A DNA stretch of 64,000 nucleotides from Rhodococcus ruber NBRC 15591. GTDB lineage: Bacteria; Actinomycetota; Actinomycetes; Mycobacteriales; Mycobacteriaceae. Location: the NCBI RefSeq assembly GCF_001894945.1, contig NZ_BCXE01000012.1, positions 62,001 to 126,000 on the forward strand, read 5' to 3'. Positions within the stretch are counted from its first letter, which is position 1. Each line of letters starts with the position of its first letter. The position numbers were made by a program, and so were the translations under genes. Under the pieces are notes generated by a model. It was not told where the DNA came from. It made no database searches and saw nothing but the letters and a program-made list of their open reading frames with translations. Positions 26,227 to 34,397 of the stretch are shown here, in pieces.

Positions 26227-26694
26227 TCAGTGCCGTCGCACCCAGTCGAGCAGACCCGGGATCGCCGCCTCGATCTGCCGCCGGACCAGTTCGAACTCGT
26301 GCCGGTCGCCGTAGTACGGATCCGGAACCGACTCGCCCTCGGCGTCCGGGTCGAAGCTGCGCAGCAGCGCCCGGCGCTCGGCGGGCACCCCGAGCTGCGC
26401 GAGCATCCGGTCGTGGCCGGCGTCCAGCGCGACCACCGGATCGGCGGCGAGCTGTTCGTCGGTCACGCGCCGGGCGCAGTGCCCGATCGGGTAACCGTGC
26501 CTCCGCAACAGCTCCGTGGTGCGGGGATCCGCGTCCTCGCCGGCGTGCCAGTCGCCGGTGCCCGCGCTGGTGACCCGCACCTGCCCGGCGAGGCCGGCCC
26601 TGCGGAGATGCTCGGCGAAGATCTTCTCCGCCATCGGCGAGCGGCAGATGTTGCCGGTGCACACGAACGTCACGTGCAGGCGCTCAGCGGTCAC
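26227..26694 (-). CDS. ptpA: Low-molecular-weight protein tyrosine phosphatase
   Basis: A 155-residue LMW-PTP. The N-terminal P-loop CTGNICRS has nucleophile Cys12 and Arg18 (CX5R), and the general acid Asp125 is in DPYYG. It corresponds to mycobacterial PtpA. Start: GTG 26694, inside the end of ptkA (11-nt overlap), so the kinase and its phosphatase partner are translationally linked. In M. tuberculosis PtpA is secreted and acts on host proteins; in a saprophyte the role is more likely internal tyrosine dephosphorylation (inference). Confidence 0.93.
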   Translation of the reverse strand: MTAERLHVTFVCTGNICRSPMAEKIFAEHLRRAGLAGQVRVTSAGTGDWHAGEDADPRTTELLRRHGYPIGHCARRVTDEQLAADPVVALDAGHDRMLAQLGVPAERRALLRSFDPDAEGESVPDPYYGDRHEFELVRRQIEAAIPGLLDWVRRH

Positions 26695-27385
26695 CGGTCA
26701 GCATCCTCGTCAGTTCGCCGACGCTGGACGTGGACCGGTGCGCGGCGGCCGCCTCGTCGACCGCGCCGTACCCCCACTCGACGAACACCGTCGGGATGCC
26801 CCACCGCGCGGCACCCGTCACGTCGTGCTCGCGGTCACCGACCATGACCACGCCGCCGGTGCCGCCGTCCTCGGCGGCGACCGGGTCCACCCCGAGCGCG
26901 ACCAGACTGTGCGCGATCACGTCCGCCTTCGCCCGCCGGGTCCCGTCGTCGCTCGCGCCGCCGATGAAGTCGAAGTGGCCGGCCAACTCGAAATGCTCGA
27001 GGATGCGGACCGCGAAGTTCTGGTTCTTCGACGTCGCGACGGCGAGGCGGCTGCCGGCGTCGCGCACTCGCCCGAGCATCGTCGCCACCCCGTCGAAGAC
27101 GGAGTTCTCCGCCCAGCCCCGCTCGTCGTACCGCTCGATGTACGCGGTGAGAGCCCGGTGAACCTGCTGCTCGTCGAGACCGAGTCCGCGCAGGGTGTCG
27201 ATCATCGGCGGACCGAGGACGCGCTGCGGCTCGTCGTGCGCCGGTTCCGGAGCGCCCACCGTGGCGAGCGCATGCCGGAACCCGTCGATCACGCCCGCCG
27301 CCGAGTCCGTGAGGGTGCCGTCGAGGTCGAACAGCACCACGGGTGCCGGCAACAGCAGAGGATGCAGATCGGCGAGAGTCGTCAC
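26684..27385 (-). CDS. ptkA: HAD-superfamily protein, PtkA-like tyrosine kinase/phosphatase
   Basis: A 233-residue HAD hydrolase-fold protein. Motif I DLDGTLTD puts Asp20 and Asp22 in place, motif II is VATSKN, and motif IV is VVMVGDREHDV. The cap region between about 25 and 95 makes it a phosphoglycolate-phosphatase-like subfamily member. M. tuberculosis PtkA (Rv2232), in the same position before ptpA, is reported as an autophosphorylating tyrosine kinase; intact HAD motifs equally allow phosphatase activity here. GTG 27385 is chosen as the start; a GACAAT hexamer 6 nt upstream would fit a leaderless mRNA. Divergent from the NIF3-like gene. Confidence 0.8.
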   Translation of the reverse strand: MTTLADLHPLLLPAPVVLFDLDGTLTDSAAGVIDGFRHALATVGAPEPAHDEPQRVLGPPMIDTLRGLGLDEQQVHRALTAYIERYDERGWAENSVFDGVATMLGRVRDAGSRLAVATSKNQNFAVRILEHFELAGHFDFIGGASDDGTRRAKADVIAHSLVALGVDPVAAEDGGTGGVVMVGDREHDVTGAARWGIPTVFVEWGYGAVDEAAAAHRSTSSVGELTRMLTGDR

Positions 27386-27429
27386 GCCCCCATTGTCCCG
27401 GCTGCCGGCGAGGCCCGCCGCGTAGGGTC

Positions 27430-27468
27430 GGGGACGGTTTGCGGGGACAGTTTGTGGGGACAACGGTG
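27430..27468. repeat. 13-bp direct repeats, 2.5 copies
   Basis: GGGGACGGTTTGC (27430-27442), GGGGACAGTTTGT (27443-27455), then a partial GGGGACAAC from 27456, ending 20 nt before the NIF3-like start codon, between divergent ptkA and the NIF3-like gene. Confidence 0.75.
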
Positions 27469-27488
27469 GAGACGACGGAGGAGGAGCG

Positions 27489-28622
27489 GTGACGGCGGTG
27501 ACGCTGCGCGAGGTGATCGACGTGCTCGAGACGGCCTACCCGCCGTCGCTGGCCGAGTCGTGGGACTCGGTCGGACTGGTCGCCGGCGATCCCGACGAAC
27601 CTGTGAACAGGGTGCTGCTCGCGGTCGACGCCACCGCGGCCGTGGTCGACGAAGCCCTCGACTGGGGTGCGCAACTGCTCCTCGTGCACCACCCGCTGCT
27701 GCTGCGCGGTGTCGACACCGTCGGCGCGCACACCCCGAAGGGCGCCCTGATCCACCGGCTCATCCGGGGCGGCTGCGCGCTGTTCACCGCCCACACCAAC
27801 GCCGACCGCGCCGATCCGGGCGTGTCCGACGCGCTGGCACAGGCGCTCGGCCTGACCGGACTGAGGCCGATCGAGCCCAAGCCCGAACCGGCCGTCGACA
27901 AGTGGGTGGTCCTCGTGCCCGCCGACTCGGCCGAACAGGTGCGCGCCGCCCTGTTCGACGCCGGCGCGGGCCGGCTCGGCAACTACCGCGAATGCTGCTG
28001 GACGACCTCCGGGACCGGACAGTTCCGTCCCGAGGCCGGCGCGGATCCGGCGATCGGCACCGTCGGCGAACTCGAGCGCGTCGCCGAGGACCGCGTCGAG
28101 GTCGTCGCCCCGCGATCCGTGCGCGGCCGGGTGCTTGCCGCTCTGCGCGCGGCGCACCCCTACGAGGAACCCGCGTTCGACGTGCTCGAACTGGCCGAGC
28201 TGCCCGGCTCGCGGGGACTGGGCCGCGTCGGCGACCTCCCGGTGCCGCAGACGCTGCGCGAGTTCACCGAACGCGTCGCCGCGGCACTGCCGGCCACGGA
28301 GTGGGGGGTGCGCGGTGCCGGCGACCCCGACCGGATCGTCCGCACCGTTGCGGTGTGCGGCGGCTCCGGCGACTCCTTTCTCGGCACCGTCGCACGGCTC
28401 GGCGTCGATGCGTACGTCACCGCGGATCTGCGGCACCATCCGGCCGACGAGCACCTGCGCGCCGGCGGACCCGCGCTCGTCGACGTCGCGCACTGGGCCA
28501 GCGAGTACCCGTGGTGTGCGCAGGCGAAGGGAGTGCTCGACGCCGCGTTCGCCGATCGCGACGGGTGGGCGGCCCGCGTCAGCGAGCTACGCACCGATCC
28601 CTGGACCACCGCCGCCCGGTAG
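27489..28622 (+). CDS. NIF3-like dinuclear metal center protein
   Basis: A 377-residue NIF3/YbgI family protein. The N-half has [13 protein letters not shown] (22-34), metal ligands His67-His68 in LLVHHPLL and the AHTNAD segment. The C-half carries the matching [10 protein letters not shown] ligands and VDVAHWASE. The central insertion (about 130-235, with [20 protein letters not shown] and [10 protein letters not shown]) is the CutA1-like domain found in long family members. Corresponds to Rv2230c. Start: GTG 27489 behind GGAGGAGG. Biochemical role is unsettled; a GTP cyclohydrolase-like annotation is common but not supported by residues I can see. Confidence 0.9.
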   Translation: MTAVTLREVIDVLETAYPPSLAESWDSVGLVAGDPDEPVNRVLLAVDATAAVVDEALDWGAQLLLVHHPLLLRGVDTVGAHTPKGALIHRLIRGGCALFTAHTNADRADPGVSDALAQALGLTGLRPIEPKPEPAVDKWVVLVPADSAEQVRAALFDAGAGRLGNYRECCWTTSGTGQFRPEAGADPAIGTVGELERVAEDRVEVVAPRSVRGRVLAALRAAHPYEEPAFDVLELAELPGSRGLGRVGDLPVPQTLREFTERVAAALPATEWGVRGAGDPDRIVRTVAVCGGSGDSFLGTVARLGVDAYVTADLRHHPADEHLRAGGPALVDVAHWASEYPWCAQAKGVLDAAFADRDGWAARVSELRTDPWTTAAR

Positions 28623-28706
28623 GTCCGGGTTCCTCGTGACCGGCCGCGCGGTACGGTAGGCAGCTATCACCCCCAGATCTCGCCGCCGAAAGCAGGAACC
28701 CGCCGA

Positions 28707-29444
28707 GTGAACGTCGAACCCGCCGTGCAGTCCAAGCTCCTGGCCCTCGCCGCTGTGGACACCGAGGTGACCCGCCTGGCGCACCGGCGCCGCACCCTGC
28801 CCGAACAGCAGGAGGTCGAACGGCTCGAGGCGGAACGCACCGCGCGGCGGGACGCCGCCGTCGCCGTCGAGATCATCCTCGACGACCTCGACCGCGACAT
28901 CCGCAAGCTCGAAGGGGAGGTCGAGGCGGTCCGCCAACGGGAGGAGCGCGACCGCAAGCTCCTCGCCGGCGGCAGCGTGGCCGCCAAGCAGCTGTCCGAA
29001 CTCCAGCACGAGCTGACCAGTCTCGAACGGCGGCAGGCGCTGCTCGAGGACGAGCTGCTCGAGGTCATGGAACGCCGGGAGGCGTCCAAGGCCGACCACG
29101 ACCACGCCGGCGCGCGGCTGTCGAGCGTCGACGCCGAACTCGCGGACGCCGTCCGCCTGCGCGACGAAGCGCTCGCCGACATCGAGGTCGCCGAGCAGCG
29201 GTGCCTGAGCGACCGCGCGGCACTCGTGGAGGCCTTTCCCGCCGAGCTCGTCGACCAGTACGAGGCGCAGCGGTCGAAGACCGGCACCGGCGCGGCCCTG
29301 CTGCAGGCGCGACGGTGCGGCGCATGCCGCCTCGAACTCGACCGCGGCGAGATCTCTCGCATCGCCGCCGCCCCGCCCGAGGCGCTCGTGCGCTGCCCCG
29401 AATGCAACGCGATCCTGGTACGTACCAAGGAATCCGGGATTTGA
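28707..29444 (+). CDS. Coiled-coil zinc-ribbon protein (CT398/Rv2229c-like)
   Basis: A 245-residue protein made of a long charged coiled coil (about 10-180, many ELxxELTxLERR-type heptads) followed by a C4 zinc ribbon at about 200-238 (RRCGACRLEL and VRCPECNAIL). This architecture is typical of the bacterial CT398/HP0958-like family encoded beside NIF3 and RNase H genes. GTG start at 28707; a -10-like TACGGT lies at 28653-28658. The TGA stop overlaps the TTG start of the next gene. The role is probably protein or RNA scaffolding (inference). Confidence 0.88.
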   Translation: MNVEPAVQSKLLALAAVDTEVTRLAHRRRTLPEQQEVERLEAERTARRDAAVAVEIILDDLDRDIRKLEGEVEAVRQREERDRKLLAGGSVAAKQLSELQHELTSLERRQALLEDELLEVMERREASKADHDHAGARLSSVDAELADAVRLRDEALADIEVAEQRCLSDRAALVEAFPAELVDQYEAQRSKTGTGAALLQARRCGACRLELDRGEISRIAAAPPEALVRCPECNAILVRTKESGI

Positions 29445-30535
29445 GCCGGGTCGTTGTCGAGGCCGACGGCGGTTCGCGCGGCAACCCCGGACCGGCCGGC
29501 TACGGTGCGGTGGTCTTCGATGCCGACCGCGAGGCCGTGCTGGCCGAACGCAGCGCGAGCATCGGCCGCGCCACCAACAACGTGGCCGAATACCAAGGCC
29601 TGATCGCCGGATTGACCGCCGCCGCCGAACTCGGGGCCGACGAGGTCGACGTCCGGATGGATTCCAAGCTCGTCGTCGAGCAGATGTCGGGCCGATGGAA
29701 GATCAAGCACCCGGACATGATTCCGCTCGCCGCGCGTGCCCGCGAATTGGCCGGAGGATTCTCGCGGGTCGAGTTCACCTGGGTGCCGCGCGCGGAGAAC
29801 GCCTACGCCGACCGGCTCGCCAACGAGGCGATGGACGGTGCTGCCTCGGCCACCACAGGTTCCGAACCGCCGTCGTCCGCATCGGCGCCGCCGGCGAAAT
29901 CGCCCGGCTGGACCGGTGCCGTCGGGACACCCACGCGGATGCTGCTGCTGCGGCACGGGCAGACCCCGCTGTCGGTGGAGCGCCGCTACTCCGGGCGCGG
30001 TAATCCGCCGCTGACCGAGCTGGGCCGCGCGCAGGCGCGCGCGGCTGCCCGTCGGATCGGCGAGCGTGGCAATGTCGCCGCGGCGGTCTCGTCGCCGCTC
30101 GGACGGGCGCGAGAGACCGCCGAGGCCGCCGCGGCGGTGCTCGGTCTGCCCGTGACGGTGCACGACGGGCTCCTCGAGACCGACTTCGGCAAGTGGGAGG
30201 GACTGACCTTCCGCGAGGCGGCACAGCGTGACCCCGATCTGCACCGTCGCTGGCTGGGCGACACCTCGGTGCGCCCGCCGGGTGGGGAGAGCTTCGACGA
30301 GGTCCGCGGCCGTCTCGCTGCCGTCCGGGACGAACTGGTCGCGGAGTACGGCGGGGCGAACCTGCTCGTCGTCTCCCACGTCACGCCGATCAAGACCCTG
30401 CTGCAGATGGCGCTCGATGCCGGGCCGTCGCTGCTGTATCGCCTGCACCTGGACCTCGCGTCGCTGAGCATCGCCGAGTTCTATCCCGACGGCGGCGCGG
30501 CCGTGCGCCTGGTCAACGACACCTCGCACCTGTAG
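29441..30535 (+). CDS. Bifunctional RNase HI / alpha-ribazole-5'-phosphate phosphatase-like (Rv2228c type)
   Basis: A 364-residue fusion. Residues 1-130 form an RNase HI domain (VEADGGSRGNPGPAGYGAVV with Asp9, then NNVAEY Glu, MDSK Asp). After an Ala/Ser/Pro linker, residues 165-360 form a histidine phosphatase domain (LRHGQTPLSVE with catalytic His172, and later VVSHVTPIK). The first domain removes RNA from RNA-DNA hybrids; the second resembles CobC, which dephosphorylates alpha-ribazole phosphate in cobalamin synthesis, and the mycobacterial homologue shows both activities. Start: TTG 29441 overlapping the previous stop (TTGA), because the RNase H domain begins four codons later. Confidence 0.9.
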   Translation: MSRVVVEADGGSRGNPGPAGYGAVVFDADREAVLAERSASIGRATNNVAEYQGLIAGLTAAAELGADEVDVRMDSKLVVEQMSGRWKIKHPDMIPLAARARELAGGFSRVEFTWVPRAENAYADRLANEAMDGAASATTGSEPPSSASAPPAKSPGWTGAVGTPTRMLLLRHGQTPLSVERRYSGRGNPPLTELGRAQARAAARRIGERGNVAAAVSSPLGRARETAEAAAAVLGLPVTVHDGLLETDFGKWEGLTFREAAQRDPDLHRRWLGDTSVRPPGGESFDEVRGRLAAVRDELVAEYGGANLLVVSHVTPIKTLLQMALDAGPSLLYRLHLDLASLSIAEFYPDGGAAVRLVNDTSHL

Positions 30536-30548
30536 GCGCCCGCGGCAT

Positions 30549-30592
30549 CGGTGTGTCCTTTGGGCTGCGGTAGCCGCCCAAAGGACACACCG
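30549..30592. terminator. Hairpin (repeat-family member B)
   Basis: Perfect 17-bp stem CGGTGTGTCCTTTGGGC (30549-30565) / complement (30576-30592), 10-nt loop, 13 nt after the RNase H gene. The stem core GTGTCCTTTGGGC and CCGGCGGCG flank resemble the hairpin at 7614-7653. Confidence 0.85.
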
Positions 30593-30643
30593 GCGGCGGC
30601 GTCCCGGTTGGGTGACCGACACGTGGGGTATGCACCAGCGAGA

Positions 30644-30703
30644 GTGGTTACACCGACAGTGATCACACCGACGGTGATCACACCGACGGTGATCACACCG
30701 ACG
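30644..30703. repeat. 4 x 15-bp tandem repeat with GTGATCAC palindromes
   Basis: Units 30644-30658 (GTGGTTACACCGACA, degenerate), then three near-identical GTGATCACACCGACG copies (30659-30673, 30674-30688, 30689-30703). Each full unit holds the 8-bp palindrome GTGATCAC. Lies 43 nt before a small gene. Confidence 0.9.
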
Positions 30704-30746
30704 GTGGCCAGAGCAGCAGTCTGGGCAGCATTCGGAGGTGCCGACA

Positions 30747-30944
30747 ATGACCGAACCGCACGACGAGCCGAATCTCGACGACGTCATCACTCCGACGGAA
30801 CACGTCACCCGCGATCGCCGTGAGCACGGCAAAGCGCCGGAACGCCTCGACGACGACTATCTCGAATATCGCACCGAACAGGAACGCATCGCCGCCGGTC
30901 TCGACGACTACGACCCCGATCGCGTACCTCCGGCGACGGACTGA
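30747..30944 (+). CDS. Small acidic protein, 65 aa
   Basis: Begins MTEPHDEPNLDDVITPTEHV and ends DDYDPDRVPPATD. It is rich in Asp/Glu/Arg, with no membrane segment, probably helical in the middle (RLDDDYLEYRTEQERIAAGL). ATG 30747 is preceded by GGAGG (30733-30737). A GTG three codons earlier is possible but less well spaced. Four 15-bp repeats end 43 nt upstream. Family not recognised; convergent with the DUF1697 gene. Confidence 0.7.
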   Translation: MTEPHDEPNLDDVITPTEHVTRDRREHGKAPERLDDDYLEYRTEQERIAAGLDDYDPDRVPPATD

Positions 30945-30987
30945 CCCCGTCCGCGGGCGCCCGACCCCGCACGCGGCGTTCCGTCGT

Positions 30988-31512
30988 TCACACCTGCAGT
31001 TTCCGCAGCGTGCGCAGGTTGCGCGTCGTGGTCACCGCCTTGTAGCGGGGCTTGCCGAGGCTCCGGCCGAAGGCGCTCCGGACCGTCTGCCCGCGCTCGA
31101 CGTCCCAGTACAGGACGCCGTCGCCCCGGACGACGCGCTCGACCGCCGGATCGAGACCCGCCGCCGTCGCCGCGAGTTCGTCCAGAACCGCGGGATCGGC
31201 GACGAAGATCGCGTATGCGTGCCGGCCGTCGCGCTCCTGGAACGGGTAGGCGTCGACGATCGCCGCGACGGCGGCCTGATCGTGGACGAACACGAACGCC
31301 TCGTAGCCGAATCGAGCGCGCAGCGCCGCCTCGATCCGTGCCTTCGATTCGGCGGTGTCGGCCGGGCCGGCGTCGAACAGCACGTTGCCCGACGCGAGCA
31401 CGGTGCGGACGTTCCCGAAACCGAGTCCGGAGAACACGTCCTTCAGATCCGCCATCGCGATGGTGATGCCGCCGACGTTGATGCCGCGCAGCAGAGCCAC
31501 ATATCTCGCCAT
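30988..31512 (-). CDS. DUF1697 family protein
   Basis: A 174-residue protein with the family signature opening MARYVALLRGINVGGITIAM, then MADLKDVFSGLGFGNVRTVL with LASGNVLFDA, and the ending FGRSLGKPRYKAVTTRN-like (TTTRNLRTLRKL). Known structures of DUF1697 proteins are ferredoxin-like, function unknown. ATG 31512 follows TACGGT plus 6 nt, suggesting a leaderless mRNA. It is divergent from rnpB. Confidence 0.88.
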   Translation of the reverse strand: MARYVALLRGINVGGITIAMADLKDVFSGLGFGNVRTVLASGNVLFDAGPADTAESKARIEAALRARFGYEAFVFVHDQAAVAAIVDAYPFQERDGRHAYAIFVADPAVLDELAATAAGLDPAVERVVRGDGVLYWDVERGQTVRSAFGRSLGKPRYKAVTTTRNLRTLRKLQV

Positions 31513-31518
31513 GGCGGT

Positions 31519-31524
31519 ACCGTA
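31519..31524 (-). promoter_or_regulatory. -10 hexamer TACGGT, leaderless start of DUF1697 gene
   Basis: On the minus strand TACGGT is followed by 6 nt and then the ATG at 31512; no ribosome-binding motif. Confidence 0.45.
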
Positions 31525-31525
31525 G

Positions 31526-31556
31526 TTCGCATTTGCGACACGTGAGGCAGTACGCT
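31526..31556 (+). promoter_or_regulatory. rnpB: Candidate rnpB promoter
   Basis: TTCGCA (31526-31531) and TACGCT (31551-31556), spaced 19 bp, place the transcription start about 31563, close to the predicted rnpB 5' end. Confidence 0.45.
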
Positions 31557-31566
31557 GATCGACGCG

Positions 31567-31983
<417 letters not shown>

Positions 31984-31991
31984 CACTCGGC

Positions 31992-32084
31992 TCAGATCGG
32001 GGCGACGACCAGCAGGTGCGCCCAGAAGGAGGCGGCCTCGTGTCCCAGGTAGGGGAGCAGGAAGTCGTAGAGCAGGTACGACAT
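31992..32084 (-). CDS. Very small hydrophobic protein, 30 aa
   Basis: ATG 32084 to TGA 31992 encodes MSYLLYDFLLPYLGHEAASF followed by WAHLLVVAPI. It is amphipathic to hydrophobic, with aromatic residues throughout. A good ribosome site (AAAGGA) lies about 6 nt upstream on the minus strand and codons end in G/C. It faces rnpB tail to tail (9 nt from the mapped RNA end), so it does not overlap the RNA. A membrane-associated micropeptide is plausible; family not recognised. Confidence 0.55.
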   Translation of the reverse strand: MSYLLYDFLLPYLGHEAASFWAHLLVVAPI

Positions 32085-32193
32085 GCGATTCCTTTCGCGT
32101 CGTCGAGCGGGGACCAGGGGCCGACCGTACCAGCCGCGCCGTCGCACGCGGGTTACCCCGACACTCGGCACCGCGTGGGGCAGACTGGGAGTC

Positions 32194-32373
32194 ATGAGCG
32201 ACGAGGGCTGGTACTACGACGTACACACCGGAAAGGTCAGCCAGGGGAAGGACCCGAGCGCGCTGAACCGCATGGGGCCGTACCCGGACCGCGCCACCGC
32301 CGAACGGGCACTCGAGATCGCGGCCGAGCGCAACAGGGCAGCGGACGACGCCGACGAGGAATGGAACCGCTGA
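32194..32373 (+). CDS. Small SPOR-like protein, 59 aa
   Basis: Sequence opens MSDEGWYYDVHTGKVSQGKD and continues SALNRMGPYPDRATAERALE, then an acidic helix ending EEWNR. The pattern GWYYDVHTGKVSQGK...RMGPYPDRATAERAL resembles one short SPOR-like module seen in small actinobacterial proteins (aromatic strand, GPYPDRATAE turn, helix). No export signal. ATG 32194 follows a CAGACT hexamer by 7 nt and there is no ribosome site, again a leaderless pattern. It lies 16 bp before the RNB ribonuclease gene. Confidence 0.75.
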   Translation: MSDEGWYYDVHTGKVSQGKDPSALNRMGPYPDRATAERALEIAAERNRAADDADEEWNR

Positions 32374-32389
32374 GCGGTTCCCCGGCACG

Positions 32390-33799
32390 GTGACGCACAC
32401 CCGCATCGTCGTCGCGCCCGCGATCGACTTCGGTGCCGTCCGCGCCGAATTCGCGCTCGACGACGACTACCCCCTGCCCGCCGTCGCCGAGGCCGACGCC
32501 GCAGCCGACCGCTGGTCCGCCGCGCGGCTGGACCGCACGGATCTGCCCCTGGTGACCATCGACCCACCGGGATCGATGGATCTCGACCAGGCCCTGCACC
32601 TCGAGCGGACCGTCGACGGATTCGTGCTGCACTACGCGATCGCCGACGTCGCGGCCTTCGTCGCCCCCGGCGGCGCGCTCGACCGCGAGAGCAGGCGCCG
32701 CGGTCAGACCTACTACCTGCCCGACGGGTCGGTCCCGCTGCATCCGCGGTCGTTGTCCGAGGACGCGGCCAGTCTGCTGCCCGGCCGCGTGCGCCCGGCG
32801 GCGCTGTGGCGCATCGTTCTCGACGAGGCCGCCGAGCCTGTGGATGTGACGGTGCGGCGCGCACTGGTCCGATCCGTCGCACGGTTCGACTACGCCGGGG
32901 TGCAGGCCGGTGTCGACGCCGGTGTCGTGCACCCGTCGATCGCGGCGCTGCCCGAGTTCGGCCGGCTCCGCGAAGCGGCGGCCCGGGCCCGGGGCGCGAT
33001 CGAACTGCGGCTGCCCGAACAGGACGTGATCGCCGACGGGAACGGCTGGCGGTTGACCACCCAGCCGCGCACGGAGGTCGACGACTGGAACTCCCATGTC
33101 TCGCTGCTGACCGGAATGTGCGCGGCGCAGATGATGCTCGACGCGCGGATCGGGTTGCTGCGAACCCTGCCGGCGGCCGCTCCCGAAGCCGTGACGCAAC
33201 TGCGGCGCACCGCCTCCGCCCTGGGCGTGCCCTGGCCGGCCGATGTGCCGGTGGGTAGTTTCCTGGCCGGCCTCGACATGACCGTGCCCGGCACGCTGGT
33301 GCTGATGAGCGAGGCCCCCGCGCTGCTGCGCGGCGCGTCGTACGTCGCGTTCGACGGCGAGGTGCCGGAGCAGCCGGGGCACGGGGCGATCGGAGCGCCG
33401 TACGCACACGTCACGGCGCCGCTGCGGCGGTTGGCCGACCGGTTCGCGACGGAGGTGTGCCTGGCGGTCTGTGCCGGCACCGACGTGCCGGCATCCGTGC
33501 GCGCGGCGCTCCCGGAGCTTCGCGAGACCATGACCGGTTCCGATGCGCTCGCCGGGAAGGTGACCCGCGCGTGCATCGAACTCACCGAGGCGACGGTCCT
33601 CGTCCCGCACGTGGGGGAGACGTTCGATGCGACGGTCCTGCGCGCGACGAACGGCCGCCGGGACGCCGAGGTGTTCGTGCCCGACGCCACCGTGATCGCC
33701 CCGTGCACCGGGGAACCGAAGGAAGGCAGCCGAATCCGGATCCGGCTCACACACGCCGACCCGCAGACGCGGAAGGTGCGGTTTGCGTACCCGGCGTGA
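32390..33799 (+). CDS. RNB-domain ribonuclease (RNase II/R family)
   Basis: A 469-residue exoribonuclease-like protein. The RNB signature TIDPPGSMDLDQALH, near 60-74, supplies the catalytic Asp residues. Also present are HYAIADVAAFV, a YYLPDGSVPLHPRSLSEDA-type segment and the YAHVTAPLRRLADRF motif near 343-357 typical of the 3' part of RNB domains. It lacks the N-terminal cold-shock domains of full RNase II/R and is shorter (469 against about 650-800), as is usual in actinobacteria. Predicted 3'-5' single-strand RNA decay. GTG 32390 start. Corresponds in position to the Rv2226-2228 neighbourhood only loosely. Confidence 0.88.
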   Translation: MTHTRIVVAPAIDFGAVRAEFALDDDYPLPAVAEADAAADRWSAARLDRTDLPLVTIDPPGSMDLDQALHLERTVDGFVLHYAIADVAAFVAPGGALDRESRRRGQTYYLPDGSVPLHPRSLSEDAASLLPGRVRPAALWRIVLDEAAEPVDVTVRRALVRSVARFDYAGVQAGVDAGVVHPSIAALPEFGRLREAAARARGAIELRLPEQDVIADGNGWRLTTQPRTEVDDWNSHVSLLTGMCAAQMMLDARIGLLRTLPAAAPEAVTQLRRTASALGVPWPADVPVGSFLAGLDMTVPGTLVLMSEAPALLRGASYVAFDGEVPEQPGHGAIGAPYAHVTAPLRRLADRFATEVCLAVCAGTDVPASVRAALPELRETMTGSDALAGKVTRACIELTEATVLVPHVGETFDATVLRATNGRRDAEVFVPDATVIAPCTGEPKEGSRIRIRLTHADPQTRKVRFAYPA

Positions 33800-34394
33800 C
33801 GGCGCTGCCGGCCGCGAGCGGCGGCCGCGGGGCCTGTTCGCCGGCATCGTCGCCGCGGTGGCGCTCGTGGTCCTCGCCGCGGTGCTGGTGCTCGGCGCGG
33901 TACCGAGCCGATACCTGCCCTGGGACACCGCCGATTTCCCGGACGTGGACACCTCGTCGCTGACGCAGCCGCAGGCGCGGATCGTGGAGTTGCTCGGGGA
34001 CGAACACCGCACGCAGCGACCCGGGACCTTCTATTCCGAGGGCGCCGAGGAGCCGTGGTGCGCGAACTTCGTCAGCTGGATCATGCGGGAAGCGGGCCGC
34101 CCGCTGGCCAATCCGCATTCCGGGCACTGGCGGATCCCCGGCGTGTACACCCTGCAGGAGTACTACGACTCGGCCGGCCGATTCGAACCGGCCGGCGGCG
34201 GCTACCGGCCGGTGGTGGGTGATGTGGTGCTGTACGAGAACGAGCTGTGGGTCGGCCAGCACACCAACATCGTCGTCGCGGTCGACGGCGACACCGCGAC
34301 GACCGTCGGCGGCAACGAACTCGGCCGTATCCGCGTGCACACCGTCGACGTCACGTCCGACTCGGCGGTGGTCGGGTTCGGCCGCCTCGAATGA
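33783..34394 (+). CDS. Membrane-anchored CHAP-domain amidase-like protein
   Basis: A 203-residue protein. A positively charged N-terminus is followed by one membrane helix (GLFAGIVAAVALVVLAAVLV, about 17-36), then a CHAP-type domain. Nucleophile Cys lies in WCANFVSWIMREAGRPLANP (about residue 91) and the partner His is in GQHTNIVVAVDG (about 160), with GDVVLYENELW before it. CHAP domains cleave peptidoglycan peptides or act as amidases. Start: TTG 33783, 17 nt inside the end of the RNB gene, with GGAAGG upstream; this implies coupling. Convergent with the iminopeptidase gene, 3 bp away. Confidence 0.8.
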   Translation: MRTRRDGAAGRERRPRGLFAGIVAAVALVVLAAVLVLGAVPSRYLPWDTADFPDVDTSSLTQPQARIVELLGDEHRTQRPGTFYSEGAEEPWCANFVSWIMREAGRPLANPHSGHWRIPGVYTLQEYYDSAGRFEPAGGGYRPVVGDVVLYENELWVGQHTNIVVAVDGDTATTVGGNELGRIRVHTVDVTSDSAVVGFGRLE

Positions 34395-34397
34395 GGT

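Noticed and set aside
30481-30747. Minus-strand frame through the 15-bp repeats giving a VGVIT-repeat peptide
   Set aside because: The repeat pattern is explained at DNA level and no start or family supports translation.
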